This document shows, piece after piece, positions 9,866 through 20,007 of a stretch of 64,000 nt of DNA. Both the position numbers and the translations under genes were made by a program. The notes beneath the pieces are model-generated. The model had not been told where the DNA came from. It saw only the letters and a program-made list of their open reading frames with translations, and ran no database searches. The stretch lies in assembly GCA_022606425.2 (NCBI GenBank), contig JAHDVF020000518.1:1-64000 (forward strand), read 5' to 3'. The stretch comes from Lepidostoma basale. Its lineage: Eukaryota; Arthropoda; Insecta; Trichoptera; Lepidostomatidae. The first letter of the stretch is position 1. The number at the start of each line of letters is the position of its first letter.

Positions 9866-10260
9866 AATAAAAGAGCTTTTAAAATTCATATTTTAAAGTT
9901 ATTAGACATTGCTGCAAGCCAATCCCTGGGATAAACTTATTTTAAAAAAACATAACACACTGAATATAATTATGTTTAATATGTACATTTTCATCGATTT
10001 GCAGTATAACAATCATTTTACAAATCATTATATCTTCATTTGTCTTTGAGCTCAATATTTTAACATCACGTTCTACGTTCAAAGAACGCAAGACATTGGA
10101 TACTTCACGAGTTAAAGTTCATTTTCAATAGGTACGCGTATATTAAAATACGTTTAAATATTCAATACAATATTTTTCAGCATTAAGTGTCCATCTTTAA
10201 ATACAGAATGAATTTTACTTAAGATAAATTTAATGTTTCCATCCTATTATTATCATTATT
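9866..10260. other. Unassigned spacer
   Basis: Contains at 9909-9935 GCTGCAAGCCAATCCC, matching the 3' terminus shared by SINE1 and LINE-D. Otherwise no feature. Confidence 0.4.
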
Positions 10261-10264
10261 TTTT

Positions 10265-10438
10265 TTTTAAAGACTAACATCAATGATTTATATCAATGAT
10301 ATTAGAATTTATTTTACAATCTTCAATGTGAGCAGAAAATGGCTCATTATTATGAAGAAGGAATCTGGTCGTGTCCAGGCTTGAACCCATGTCCCCTGGA
10401 TCAGGAGCCAAGGGTTCTATCCCCTAGACCACCACCCG
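10265..10438 (-). mobile_element. SINE2 copy
   Basis: The reverse complement of the 5879 copy: poly(T), body, then GGCTTGAACCC (box B) and CCCCTAGACCACCACCC (box A) at 10378-10438. The 69-codon + frame across it is a by-product. Confidence 0.65.
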
Positions 10439-10461
10439 TAATTATATATTTTTTTGTTTTC

Positions 10462-10695
10462 GTTAAATCGCTCTTTACATCATTACAGCGCGAGCCAAAT
10501 CAATGTCAGGGATGTTACCATCATATAGATTCTCGTGACATATTATAGGTAGCTAATCCATTGCCATTTTACTGTCAAGTGATTTCTACACCAGATTAAA
10601 GACAGTGTAATAATCACACTGCCATCGCCGAGAATCAAACCCAGGACCTTTGGTGTGGCAATCAAAGATTTTGCCACTCTGTCATGAAGGTCGTC
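10462..10695 (-). mobile_element. SINE1 copy, AAT-tail form
   Basis: On the minus strand the head (box A near 10675, box B at about 10637) leads to the body and the AGAGCGATTTAACG end. It abuts SINE2 head to tail. Confidence 0.65.
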
Positions 10696-10717
10696 AATTA
10701 TGTATTATGAATTAACC

Positions 10718-10825
10718 ATCCCACTGTTTCTCCGAAGGGATAGGTAGAGAGAATGGACTGCCACACTATTCTTTCCTTACATACTTCTCTCGATTCCGCA
10801 ACATTCATTCAAAGTGTTATGCACT
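10718..10825 (-). mobile_element. LINE-A 3' terminal fragment
   Basis: Matches the terminal block from AACCATCCCACTGTTTCTCC through the CACACTATTCTTTCC region to AACATTCATTC. About 110 bases remain. Confidence 0.55.
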
Positions 10826-10861
10826 AAATGAGAAAATGTGAGGGTTAAATATTAAAATACA

Positions 10862-11345
10862 TGGTAGCTATCCATATCTCTGGCTTTCTTTTGGGAATGC
10901 TTGGGGTCAACTCTCTGCAGTTTCGAAGAGATAGGCATCTCATAACCCATTTCTTTAGATTACTCAGGGGATATTTTGAGAACTCGGCTGGTGTTAGGCT
11001 TTTTGTCCCTGATAGATATCACCGACAGCGATAGTATAGATTGTTTTACCTACCGGCCGCCAGAACCAACCTGCCTCTGGTGACACCGGTGGGAAGAGCA
11101 ATTAATCCGCTGAACGCGGTCTCCTCGGAGATCGACGTCTTTCATATTAGTGAAAGTACGTTCAGAAGGCAAATACTCTTAATTCTGGAGAGTATCCTGT
11201 CTTCCTAATGTTGAGCCATCTTTCATGCGTTTCTAGTAGTATTCTATACACAATTTATTATTTTACCTGTTCTCAATAGACGCCTTTAAAACAAATTTTG
11301 TAATGTCTGTTGATGAAATAAACAGATATGATTTGATTTGATTTG
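10862..11345 (+). pseudogene. LINE-I C-terminal region, best 3' copy
   Basis: The + strand reads SFGMLGVNSLQFRRD, THFFRLLRGYFENS, then RLFYLPAARTNLPLVTPVGR and SSEIDVFHISESTFRRQ to a stop near 11207. The 3' UTR ends in GATTTGATTTGATTTG. It has two frame changes. It serves here as the reference for the interrupted copies at 26-668 and 58632-59036. Confidence 0.65.
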
Positions 11346-11580
11346 TTTTTGAATGTATACAAATACTTGTAGACAAATACTGGATTTTACAAAAGTTTTT
11401 AAGGATTATAAGAAAGGCGGAAGAAAAGGGTAATGTTGTTTTACATAAAGCGATTCCTTAACCCAACCAATGACAGATCATTAGTCCTGTAAACGCCTCG
11501 ACCACCATATTTTGTTTCCAAAAACAATTTATATCTTCGTCTCTTTTGAGATACAATTAATCCTTTAAAATGATTTGAAA
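11346..11580 (+). repeat. FB1 fragment
   Basis: The outer segment (GAATGTATACAAATACTTG, CAAATACTGGATTTTAC) and one arm (CCAACCAATGACAG, ATCTTCGTCTCTTTTGAG). It is not a complete hairpin. Confidence 0.55.
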
Positions 11581-11599
11581 ATGAAATAAATAGATAAAT

Positions 11600-12120
11600 C
11601 ATCCTGTAGATCCATAGACACGTACGAACATTCAGTTTACGGAGTTTCTTAGATACATTGTCCATTATTAAAAAGTGCGAATACCTGAGGAACGAATATA
11701 AATGTACCTTTTCAAACGAAGGACGAGAGCGCCGCTTTCAGGAAAACAGGATTTCAGAGGCGGCGTGTGAATAACGTTGGAAAATTATACCCGACTGAAA
11801 TATGCCCCACTCCGTTATGTACCTTAGCGCACATCCCCGCAAATGTACTACAGGGGTGATGCTTGAAGAATTTATGCGTGTCACGTGTTGTTTTCGGTAC
11901 GTAAAAATGAATATTTCGCAAACGAATTGTAGTTTTCCCAGTAACACATCAATGCCAGTTTCTGAGAATAAAGTGTCTCTCTGAACTAACTCTTTCGCAC
12001 GGTTGTTCACACATGTGTATGGGGTACTAATAGTTCAGCTTTTGAAAATATCATGAAATAGTTGCTGAAATTTACGCAACTATAATAAATGCAAAAAAAT
12101 TAGATATCTTAGACGAATTT
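11600..12120. other. Unassigned region, possible old coding or element sequence
   Basis: Less AT-rich than average. A minus-strand frame of 90 codons (11738-12010) and a + frame of 60 codons (11802-11984) overlap. Neither has a motif I know, and neither has convincing splice sites. Confidence 0.35.
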
Positions 12121-12144
12121 ATGATAAATGTTATATGCTAGATT

Positions 12145-12455
12145 GTAAATGAAGGATCCCTGAGATGGTTTGGACATATGGAACGAATGGATGAGAGTAG
12201 AATGGTTAAAAAGTTGTACACAAGCAGCGTGAGTGGGAAAAAAAGCCGAGAACGACCGACGAAAACATGGCATTATCAAATTAATCAATTACTAAAAGGC
12301 GGCCACATTCGGAGTCGGAATAATCGACGTGCGTGCATGGTACGATGTATGAATGTAGAGGAAGCCCGAGAAGTATACCAGGACAGGCTATTGTGGCGAT
12401 CCATCCTCTCTGCCTGCCCCTCCGGGGAAATGGCGTGATGGTTAGTTAGTTAGTT
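12145..12455 (+). pseudogene. LINE-A C-terminal fragment
   Basis: An 86-codon open frame (12178-12438) reads ERMDESRMVKK, the basic RERPTKTWHYQIN block, CMNVEEAREV and the terminal LSACPSGEMA. The GTTAGTTAGTTAG tail follows. It is a 5'-truncated copy in frame, with a stop-free final 86 codons. Confidence 0.7.
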
Positions 12456-12519
12456 AATAAATGAAAATATAAGAAGTGAATGCAGCTAATGAAAGTGTTA
12501 TGAAAAATATGATGCATTG

Positions 12520-12625
12520 TTTCGGTCAAAATTGTATGACATTTCAACATTATTAACTGTTAAATTTTATAATATTCGTCGCAACAGCTGTTTCATCAGA
12601 TGTTATAAACAAGTTGTAATAGTTC
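12520..12625 (-). repeat. P5 fragment lacking stem II
   Basis: The minus strand reads CTGATGAAACAGCTGTTGC. The core CUGAUGA runs straight into the AACAGCTGTT segment, so the stem II hairpin is deleted. The outer P5 end (CATTGTTTCGGTC) is at 12518-12530. Confidence 0.5.
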
Positions 12626-12734
12626 TTGAAATAAGAATAAAAACTAATACAATAATGTATCCTCCCCGTGATCACCTAAGGCCTGGAAACCATTACGCTA
12701 ACTGCCAATAAGGTTGATTAACTAAAATGTGCGC

Positions 12735-13300
12735 AAAGGTCCATGGAAAGACAAATGTAAGCGTATGTCTAAAAGACAAAATAAGAAATGAAGAAATAAG
12801 ATGCCAAACAAAAGTTATGGACATAATGGACCTTGTCGCTAAGCAGAAATGGTAGTGGGCAGGTCATATTCGTGAAAGTGCGTTCAGAAGACAAATACTC
12901 TTGACTTTGTAGAGTATCTTGTATTCCTAATGTCGAACCATCTCTCATGCGCTCCTGGTATTATATATTTATTATGTTTTACCTGTTCTCAATAGATGCC
13001 TTAAACTATAAAAAAATGTTTGTAATGTCTTTTGAGAAAATAAACTGATTTGATTTGATTTGATTTGATGTCGCCAGACAGGGAACGGAGCGATGGGCAC
13101 CCAGAGTCCTCAAATGGAGATAATGGGATAGAAAAAGAGGAGTGGGCCGACCCCAAAAAAGATGGGCCGACGACATTATCCCATGTCGCGGGTAGAATGT
13201 GGCAAAGAAAAGCCCAAGAAAGAGTGGAGTGAAAGAAAATGGAGAAGGCCGATATCCAGCATTGGAGAGATGGCTATGGAAGAAGAAAAAGTAGACAATA
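12735..13300 (+). pseudogene. LINE-E C-terminal fragment, interrupted by LINE-I
   Basis: Reads RDKIRNEEIR, the AGHVARQ motif split across the insertion (AGH before 12869, VARQ from 13069), then GRPQKRWADDI and WRRP. It ends in GAAGAAGAAAAAG. A related copy is at 34305-34875. An internal stop before AGH (TAG near 12852) shows it is dead. Confidence 0.6.
12869..13068 (+). mobile_element. LINE-I 3' end nested in LINE-E
   Basis: 200 bases starting ATTCGTGAAAGTGCG and ending TTTGATTTGATTTGAT. They split the LINE-E AGH|VARQ codons cleanly. No target-site duplication is visible (at most 1-2 bases). Confidence 0.65.
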
Positions 13301-14145
13301 AAAGTAAATAATATATTTTTTTACAATTTTTAAAAACCAACGTCAATATGTTTACCGTGTTTTTATATTACCGGTAAAACTATTTATTTCGTTCTCCCAA
13401 CGATACATTTGAATCATGTCGATAGAAATATAGGTATTTAATATAAGAAAAAATAGTATTTTAATTAAAAATTATATGAATCATAATAATGAACTCCAGT
13501 TCCATGTAAAAAATCGTACCAAAACGTCATTAATTTAATGGTATAAATTAACAACCATCTTTTGACAAAATTTGTAACTATTACGAAATTAGCAAATACG
13601 CTGCTAACTTCGTGACGCATGGCTGCGAACAAACTTGTGAAAATATGTTGTGAAAAAAGGTGGAAGTGTGGCTGTTCTTTTATATTGTTTCTTAAAGAGA
13701 ACGAAACATCTAGAAAATATCAATTCATTCGAATCGATTAATACTATTTTGTGGTGTGTTTGATCTTGTTTTGTGGTGAGTAAAATTAACTTATTATAAT
13801 ACAATAGTTTAGTTTTTTCTATCGTTTTACCAAAAATTCGTACGATTTCAATATATGGTGTAATCGCTCGGTGAGAATTTTGATCACGATGTATCATATC
13901 TAGGTTATCTTACTCTCAATCAGACCTGCTGAATTCAATTAGAATTAAAATGAAAGAATATTTTAAACTGCAAGACAACATTATTGATTAATCAACGTTT
14001 TGAATCATATATTGTTTCAAAAAACCAAATAGGATTGTGAAATCGTTATAGACATTTTTTCTTGAACAATGATATACTCATTAACAAATAATTGCGCAAT
14101 ACAAATAAAATCGTCTGTTTTCCAAGCAATTAATAATGCCGTCTA
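13301..14145. other. Unassigned AT-rich spacer
   Basis: A 97-codon minus frame (13604-13897) has no recognisable motif and an AT-rich composition. Nothing else was seen. Confidence 0.4.
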
Positions 14146-14384
14146 CTTCTCTGGTCTCAATCTAATGATTGGTCTGCAGCAAGGCGACGCACCTTCTCTT
14201 CCACTCGACTTGGTCCTCGGCAACTCTCTTCAACTCCGCATAAGAGGTGCAGCCCATATTTCGGTAAATCTGGTCAAGATACTCCTGGCGAGGTTGTCCT
14301 CTGCCAATCGATCCCTCCATCATTCCCTCTCACACATCATGCAGGAAACATTCGTGTCGCACATGACCAATCCAACCTTCTTTT
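14146..14384 (-). pseudogene. LINE-D C-terminal fragment
   Basis: The minus strand reads EGMMEGSIGRGQPRQEYLDQI, CTSYAELKRVAEDQ and WKRRCVALLQTNH. This is the same ending as 57780-58245 (SYTDLKRAAQD, NQSQD) from a different subfamily. Confidence 0.6.
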
Positions 14385-14856
14385 TCGGGTTTCTTCTACC
14401 GACCCTTATGTATGGAAGCAAATCATGCAACTGGTACAAGAAGGATGAAAGTAGAATAAATGCAGTAGAAATGAGATCTCTAAGACGAATGAGAGAATAT
14501 TCTGTGTATGACATAGTGTCGAATAAAAATATACATATAAAGTGAATGCGTTGCGAATAATGGTGTTATGAACAAAATAATGAAAGGATGATTTGGACAT
14601 ATGGAAGAATGAATGTAGAAAGAATGGTAAAAAGTATAGATTAATGATGTAAACGGAATTTGAAAGAGAGGAAGACCAAAAAAAACGTGGCACGATCAAA
14701 TAAATCAAATATTGAATGTCGGCTACGTGAAGAGTCAGAGAAATCGACGTGTATGCATAAAACGATGTTGTAATATTGAGGAAGCGAGATAAGTATGTAA
14801 GGAAAGAACAACGTGGCGGTTCTTTATTTCTGCCTACCCCTTCGGGGAGACGGCGA
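14385..14856 (+). pseudogene. LINE-A C-terminal fragment
   Basis: The + strand reads LPTLMYGSKSCNWYKKDESR, INAVEMRSLRRM, then a frame break at 14545. GRPKKTWHDQINQI and the terminal LFISAYPFGET follow. It ends at GGGGAGACGGCGATG without a proper tail. Confidence 0.65.
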
Positions 14857-14889
14857 TGTAAAATTGAAAAGTTAGAAAAATTGCATTTT

Positions 14890-15107
14890 GGAACACATTA
14901 TATGCAACGATTAATGCACGTCGTGTTGTCAGGAAATATAGAAGGAAGTCGGCTGAAACCTTTCTGAGAAACATCAGAGAGTGGCCCGGAACATATGGCG
15001 GGGGAGTTGTTCCGGCTAGCACAGGACAGAAGAGCCTACGCTAGGGCGATAGCCGACGTTCAGTTGAACTGAAATGGTATTTTAAGAAGAATATTAAAGG
15101 GAATACC
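14890..15107 (+). pseudogene. LINE-C fragment
   Basis: Reads TFLRNIREWPG and the EELFR/AQD region in shifted frames, ending in an AAGAAGAA run. It is poorly preserved. Confidence 0.5.
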
Positions 15108-15560
15108 GAAGGGGTAGACAGAAAGAATGGACTGCCACACTTTCCTTTCCTGACATATTTCTCTCACTTCCTCGACATTCATACATCGTGTGATGCACGC
15201 ACGTCGAGGATAAGAGCAGAATAAATGCGGTATAGATGGACCGCCATTGTGCTCTGTCCCGACATATTTTTCAAGCTTCCTCTACATTCATACATCGTAT
15301 CATGCACGTTCTACATTCCTATACGTTCATACACTGATTTTTCGGACTTCGAATGTGGGAGCCTTTTGTCATGCCATGTTTCCTTGGTCTTCCACTGCTT
15401 TGCTTTCCGCTCACACTGCTTGTATACAACAACATTTTAACAATTCTTCTCGCGTCCATTCGTTCCATATGTCCAAAGCATCTCAAGGATTCTTCTTTAA
15501 TTTTATTTGTCATGCATCTGCCTTACATTTCTTCTTTATTTTGTCGTTCGGTAAAAAAAA
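15108..15560 (-). pseudogene. LINE-A, two overlapping 3' fragments
   Basis: 15108-15240 and 15236-15560 each start with the GACTGCCACAC / GACCGCCATTG block, so part of the 3' end is present twice. The second contains SLRCFGHMERMDARRIVKML on the minus strand. Confidence 0.6.
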
Positions 15561-15567
15561 AACAACT

Positions 15568-16402
15568 GAGCATCACGCCGTCTCCCCGAAGAGGTAGGCA
15601 GAAATAATAGACTGCCACACATTTCTTTCCTTACATATTTCTTTCGCATCCTCGACATTCATACATCGGGTCATGCACGCCCGTCGATTTGTCTGACCCC
15701 TGACGTGACCGACATATGTTTGATTTATTTGATCGTGCCACGTTTTTCTCGGTCTTCCTCTATCTTGTTCCATTTACATCGTGAACATATAATTTTTTTA
15801 CCATTCTTTCTTCATTCATTCTTTCCATATGTCCAAACCATCTTAATGATCCTTTCATTATTTTGTTCATAACACCATCATTCGCACCTCATTCACTTCT
15901 TATATTTTCATTCGACACTCTATCATACACAGAGTATCCACACATTCGTCCAAGACTTATGTTCTCAAAGTGGGCGATAACGCCCCCTTGTGGGCGTTTG
16001 AGACTTTCAGGGGGGCAGTAGAAGAACAAGAAAAAGTAGAGAGCGTGGGCAGATAAATAAATATAGTCTAAAAAGTAAAAAAAAAAGGAAGGTATAAAGC
16101 ATATGTACGAGTATATACATATTTAGCGTATATAAAGCGTATATAAAGCATATGTCGTTTTCAGATGCATAAAAAATTAAATAATATTTTAAAATTAAAA
16201 CTATTTGTTTCTAAATATTTTGGAATAATTATTATGGGAGGGGGGCGTTGAATGTTTATTTTTCTTGTAAAGGGGGCGTTGGCCCAGAAAAGATTGGAAA
16301 CCTATGGTCTAAGAGATCTCATTTCTGCTGCGTTTATTCTGCTTTCATCCTTCTCTTGCCAGTTCCATACTTCGCTTCCATTCATAAGGGTCGGTAGAAG
16401 AA
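15568..16402 (-). pseudogene. LINE-A C-terminal fragment carrying a hAT-like insert
   Basis: The minus strand from 16402 to 16307 and from 15955 to 15568 is one LINE-A copy with LPTLM(N)GS, ESRINAAEMRSLR, then the FGHMERMN, GRPRKTWHDQINQT and SAYLFGETA blocks. It is interrupted by 15956-16306. No tail repeats are left. Confidence 0.65.
15956..16306. mobile_element. Non-autonomous hAT-like element, 351 bp
   Basis: It is flanked by the 8-bp duplication GTCCAAGA (15948-15955) / GTCTAAGA (16307-16314), the size typical of hAT elements. The ends are imperfect inverted repeats: CTTATGTTCTCAAAG on the left and, read inward from the right, CATAGGTTTCCAATC. Internal GGGGGC-rich blocks near both ends also mirror each other. 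There is no transposase ORF. Confidence 0.7.
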
Positions 16403-16924
16403 CAATATCAAACAATCTCGGGATAAAATCTAAACGTAAAGCAGGCTTTAAATTGCTGATGCAAATAATCTTAATAAATCATGTTCATTTCCCCCCAAAG
16501 TATAAGGTTTTAGAATTCAAGAATAAAATGCTTCTAGAACAACATCAAAATTTAAATATAAACGAACCCATTATGAATTATTAATGTTTCAATTAGTATT
16601 TAAGTCGAAGTTTCTTCCGTTCTTATTATTTCAATTTCACTCTGGGAAGAATGCAGAGCGAGTGTTCTGAGCTCAGTACGCCACCGCAAAGCTGTTTCGT
16701 TACTTAAATACAAAACAATGCGTTTAAGGAAATGAATGAATTTCTCGCTAACCTACGTAGAAAAATTTCCTTTCTCAAGAGTCAAATTACGGCTTTCAGA
16801 ATTATACATTTTTCATTCTTTTTTACGCGCCACAAAGCCAAAATCGTTTTAATTGAATTCTGTAATATTGTGGACGGAAGCGCTATTCACGAAATTATTA
16901 TAAAATATCACTTAGATTTTCTTC
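16403..16924. other. Unassigned spacer
   Basis: A 72-codon + frame (16732-16950) has no motif. Moderately AT-rich single-copy-looking sequence. Confidence 0.4.
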
Positions 16925-17084
16925 TATGTTCGCCATACTTTGTGTTGTAGATGTTTTATTTTTCTTTTTAATTTTTATATACTTTGTATATACAACACTA
17001 ACTTTAATAATAAAAAAATTAAATATCAGACATGTTTTAGACAACCCGGTCCTTCCTCAGTGATATTATAAAGATATTTAAGAG
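16925..17084 (-). repeat. P1 terminal repeat, inverted
   Basis: Starts CGCCATACTTTGTGTTGTAG, as at 1085-1105, and includes the reverse complement of the ribozyme-like motif at 17022-17067. The partner + copy is at 17365-17545 with a LINE-A-short between them. Confidence 0.6.
17022..17067 (-). ncRNA. Hammerhead ribozyme-like motif (P1)
   Basis: On the minus strand: stem I AATATCA/TGATATT (7 bp), exact core CTGAGGA (CUGANGA), extra A, stem II GGAC/GTCT, then AAAAC instead of GAAAC, short stem III and GTC. One core position (G12) is mutated. Confidence 0.5.
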
Positions 17085-17345
17085 AACATTTCGTGTTAAA
17101 TTATTTTTATTTTGTTCTTTTATTTTATATAATTATATTTTATATTATTTGTTTTAGATTTATTTTGTGGATGTTGGACGATCGAAGTGTGCGCGGAAGA
17201 TGCCGATTGGTGGCGATGAGGTACGCAACCCATCACACCGTGTCTCCCGCAGGGCGAAAAGAGAAGGATAGAGTGCCGCATCGGTTAAAGTGTGACAGTC
17301 CATTATTTCTGCCTACCCTTTCGGAGAGACCGCGTGATGGTTAGT
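17085..17345 (+). mobile_element. LINE-A-short copy
   Basis: AT-rich leader, then TTTATTTTGTGGATGTTGG at about 17159-17177, the GTGTCTCCCGCAGGGCG block, GTGCCGCATCGG (17275-17286) joined to the LINE-A terminus, and GTGATGGTTAG. The 83-codon frame across it is also present in the copy at 58711-58991, but it reads through the deletion junction in a frame not used by the parent ORF. Confidence 0.65.
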
Positions 17346-17364
17346 AAGCTTTTTTTTTAATATC

Positions 17365-17545
17365 ATCATTTTATACAAATATGATCTGTCAAAACTGATT
17401 ATATTTGTAAACAATTTTATAATATTTTATATATCTTTATAATATCACTGATGAAGAACCGCGTTGTACGAAACATGTCTGATATTTAACTTTATTTTTT
17501 TTAAAGATAGTGTTGTATATACAAAGCTTATATAAAAAAGACAAA
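17365..17545 (+). repeat. P1 terminal repeat, plus orientation
   Basis: A P1 copy that ends TGTTGTATATACAAAG. It holds the best ribozyme-like motif of the window. Confidence 0.6.
17441..17486 (+). ncRNA. Hammerhead ribozyme-like motif, best P1 copy
   Basis: Stem I AATATCA (17441-17447) pairs perfectly with TGATATT (17480-17486). The core CTGATGA (17448-17454) is exact. One extra A precedes stem II (17456-17459 with 17466-17469, one mismatch). GAAAC (17470-17474) and the short stem III with the GTC triplet ending at 17479 are exact. The predicted cut is after 17479. The extra base at the start of stem II and the weak stem II are non-canonical, so activity must be tested. The order matches type I hammerheads. 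Confidence 0.6.
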
Positions 17546-17684
17546 TATCACTTAGATGCTTTAGAAACATAGGAGCATAGAAACAAATACACATAAAGTT
17601 TCGAAAAATCACGAAAAATTGACATTGACAAAAAAGCTGTCGTGATTAAAAAATTTAATTGTGATACATAAAACAAAGTTTTTT

Positions 17685-17990
17685 TAATTAAACAGTTTAT
17701 AATGTTAAAGTCTCATATTGTTTCGGCCATTTATTATCAAAATTACATTCAAAATATAAACAAAAAAGAAGAGAAGAAAGGTGCCTCATATTTTATAATA
17801 ATTATGTATAAAATCGTATGTTTTATAGAATATTAGTTTTTAATGGGAAAGACGAGTTTCGCCTTGCTACGGCAATATAAAATGTAGCCATTTGATTATG
17901 TCTTAGCAGAGTGAAACATGTAATTGCCATTTAATGTAATAAAACTTAAAGACAACTGATGTTTTCATTCGCATTAATTTAATATAGAGT
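17685..17990. repeat. P5 end fragment and P3 inverted pair
   Basis: 17690-17735 matches the P5 outer end (TTGTTTCGGCC). 17850-17990 holds a decayed P3 pair: GAGTTTCGCCTTGCTACGG on one side and GTGAAACATGTAATTGCC on the other. Confidence 0.45.
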
Positions 17991-18804
17991 TTCATGTTAT
18001 TTTTATAAAAACAACAAATAGTCAAATATTCTCGTATATTTGGTTGAAATTAGTTTTAAAATAAAATATTAGCAAGGTGAAATGAAAGCTGGTTATTTCA
18101 AAGTAACTAATTGGTTTAACCTACAAAATATTTAAAAACTATATTTTATTACATGTACCAAGTACCACGAGTGACATTTTAAAGGTGATGTTTGAATAAC
18201 ACTTTATTATTCAATCGCTTTGCACAGTTATTGGTCTTTATATTAAACACCAATTGAGATCAAACACATTTTTTTAACCTTTTTGATACCTGACACCCTT
18301 GTAATGTCCAGCTTTCAATTGTTCAAGTATTATTTTAAACAATTTTCAATCTGTAAAATTGTTCTTTTCATATTTTAATATTCCAGATTCAAAATATTTC
18401 AAAAAGGCACAAATTCTTAAATAAGTCAGCGATTTCGCCACCAAACTTTGAAGTACGTTTAATTTAAAACATTTTTATTTCTGGTATGAAGTTAGAAATT
18501 TAAAGTTTCCGCGGTCAAACTTTGCAAGTTTAAAGTTTTTAAACTAGCGAACAATGTATCATATTTCTCCCCAGACAACAATAATAATTGCTGCCTAAGT
18601 TATCCTCACTGCTAAAGTAAATGAGATTCTTCCGAACGTCTGCTGTGAAAATTCCAAAGTATGAACAGATTCCGAAGCTCACATAAGTAGGGGCTGAAAC
18701 TAATGGCCAAGGAAGTTTCTATATGAAGAGTGCAAATTTTATAAGCTGACTTTTTAGTATAAAGTCATATCTTAACACTTCAGATAGCGGTCACATTTAT
18801 TAAT
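17991..18804. other. Unassigned AT-rich spacer
   Basis: No repeat family, coding frame or RNA was seen. The last 40 bases may be a decayed LINE-A edge. Confidence 0.45.
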
Positions 18805-18808
18805 AACT

Positions 18809-19213
18809 GAGGGTATTAGTTGCAAACCTGGCAAACTCCATCATTATATGTTTTGAGTAAATCGCAAAAAACTGATACGCTAATAAAATGCGCTTTTTTA
18901 CGATATTTATTTTTTTCATCTCAACCAGTTAGTATTTTAAAAGTAATCAGCCTTGAAATAATTATCATTATGTTGATAATTAAAGTAAAATAATGAATTT
19001 CATTTTGGAGTTTGCCAGCTTTGCAACACTTAAGTGGAGGTTGCCATGTTTGCAACAAACCCTATATTTTAATAGCAAAATTCTTCAGAATAAAGCCGAA
19101 TTTGAAAATGAAAATCAATAAAAATTGTGTGCAAATGTATTATGAATAAGACCCAATTCATATCTCACTTTTGATTGTTGGTGGAGTTTGCCGGGTTTGC
19201 AAATAATACCCTC
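18809..19213. mobile_element. Inverted-terminal-repeat element, 405 bp, 4-bp TSD
   Basis: The terminal repeats of about 34 bp begin GAGGGTATTA, then TTGCAAACC and GGCAAACTCCA at both ends (18809-18842 and 19180-19213). They are flanked by AACT at 18805-18808 and 19214-19217. Two further internal copies of the GGAGTTTGCC/TTTGCAAC words lie near 19008-19065. No ORF. The 4-bp duplication fits few superfamilies (for example Sola); I cannot decide which. Confidence 0.65.
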
Positions 19214-19315
19214 AACTCTCGATTGATTTGATCATGACACGTTTTTCTTGGTCTTCTTCTATGTTTTGTTCTACACAGTAAATAGATAATTTTCTTTATC
19301 ATTCTTTCTAAAATA
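19214..19315 (-). mobile_element. LINE-A fragment
   Basis: The minus strand covers the TWHDQI region and the GTRNR-like block (GATTGATTTGATCATGACACG at 19221-19241 on the + strand). The 405-bp element was probably inserted into it. Confidence 0.55.
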
Positions 19316-19461
19316 ATTTCGAAAAAGAAATGTTTTGAAATTTTTGGATCTAATACTTTTTCGATTCTTATATTTACAAACTATAATATTACATAATACT
19401 TGTATTGTTATTATTTGATATGCTAATTAGAAATCAATCCTCCGGAACAAGTACATATTTT

Positions 19462-19650
19462 TCTTCTTCAAGTGCCCTGTCGGGTCCCCCCAACGTTGGT
19501 GATCACCTCGGCGATCACACTTCGGATGCCGGTCCACTCCCTCACGTTTCAAAGCCAGGACATTTGTCTCCTACCGGGCCCTCGGCGTCCTTCAATTTTC
19601 CCTTCCAATATTAGTTGGAGAAGATGGTACTTTTCCCCACGCAGTATATG
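19462..19650 (-). pseudogene. LINE-C fragment with internal deletion
   Basis: The reverse complement of 6790-6975 without the ~50 bases coding for the EELFRVAQGRDR segment. The deletion joins at 19515. Confidence 0.6.
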
Positions 19651-20007
19651 ACCCAGATGTTAAATCTTTCGATCCTTGATTGTTGATAAGTATTCAAATC
19701 AATAACGCCCTTATAAAAAAAAACTAATATTTTACAATAATGCCTTTATATTTGAATAAAATATAATCATTGTCATTGATTTTTACATGTTCGGTTCCAA
19801 AAGAGTTAAGCATGGCTGTGGGATAAGTATGAGGTTGGTTTTCAAATTGAAAAGGGTTGTAAAAGTCGTTGAAGCGAATATGAAGAATCATTTAAGTTTG
19901 AAGTATATGCCGAAAAGTCCGTATTATATTTTTCAGTGCTGGTTTGTGGATAAATTCCAAGCTTACATAAATATTGAAATATATAAATTGCTTTATTTTT
20001 AAAGACG
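19651..20007. other. Unassigned spacer with 71-codon frame
   Basis: The + frame 19787-20002 has no recognised motif or splice context. Confidence 0.35.

Noticed and set aside
17150..17165. Pyrimidine-rich tract and AG before the LINE-A-short body as a splice acceptor
   Set aside because: Part of the element's repeated AT-rich leader; no open exon follows in a host frame.
17093..17344. Frame shared by two LINE-A-short copies as a conserved small protein
   Set aside because: It crosses the internal deletion junction in a frame not used by the parent element; similarity follows from recent common descent.
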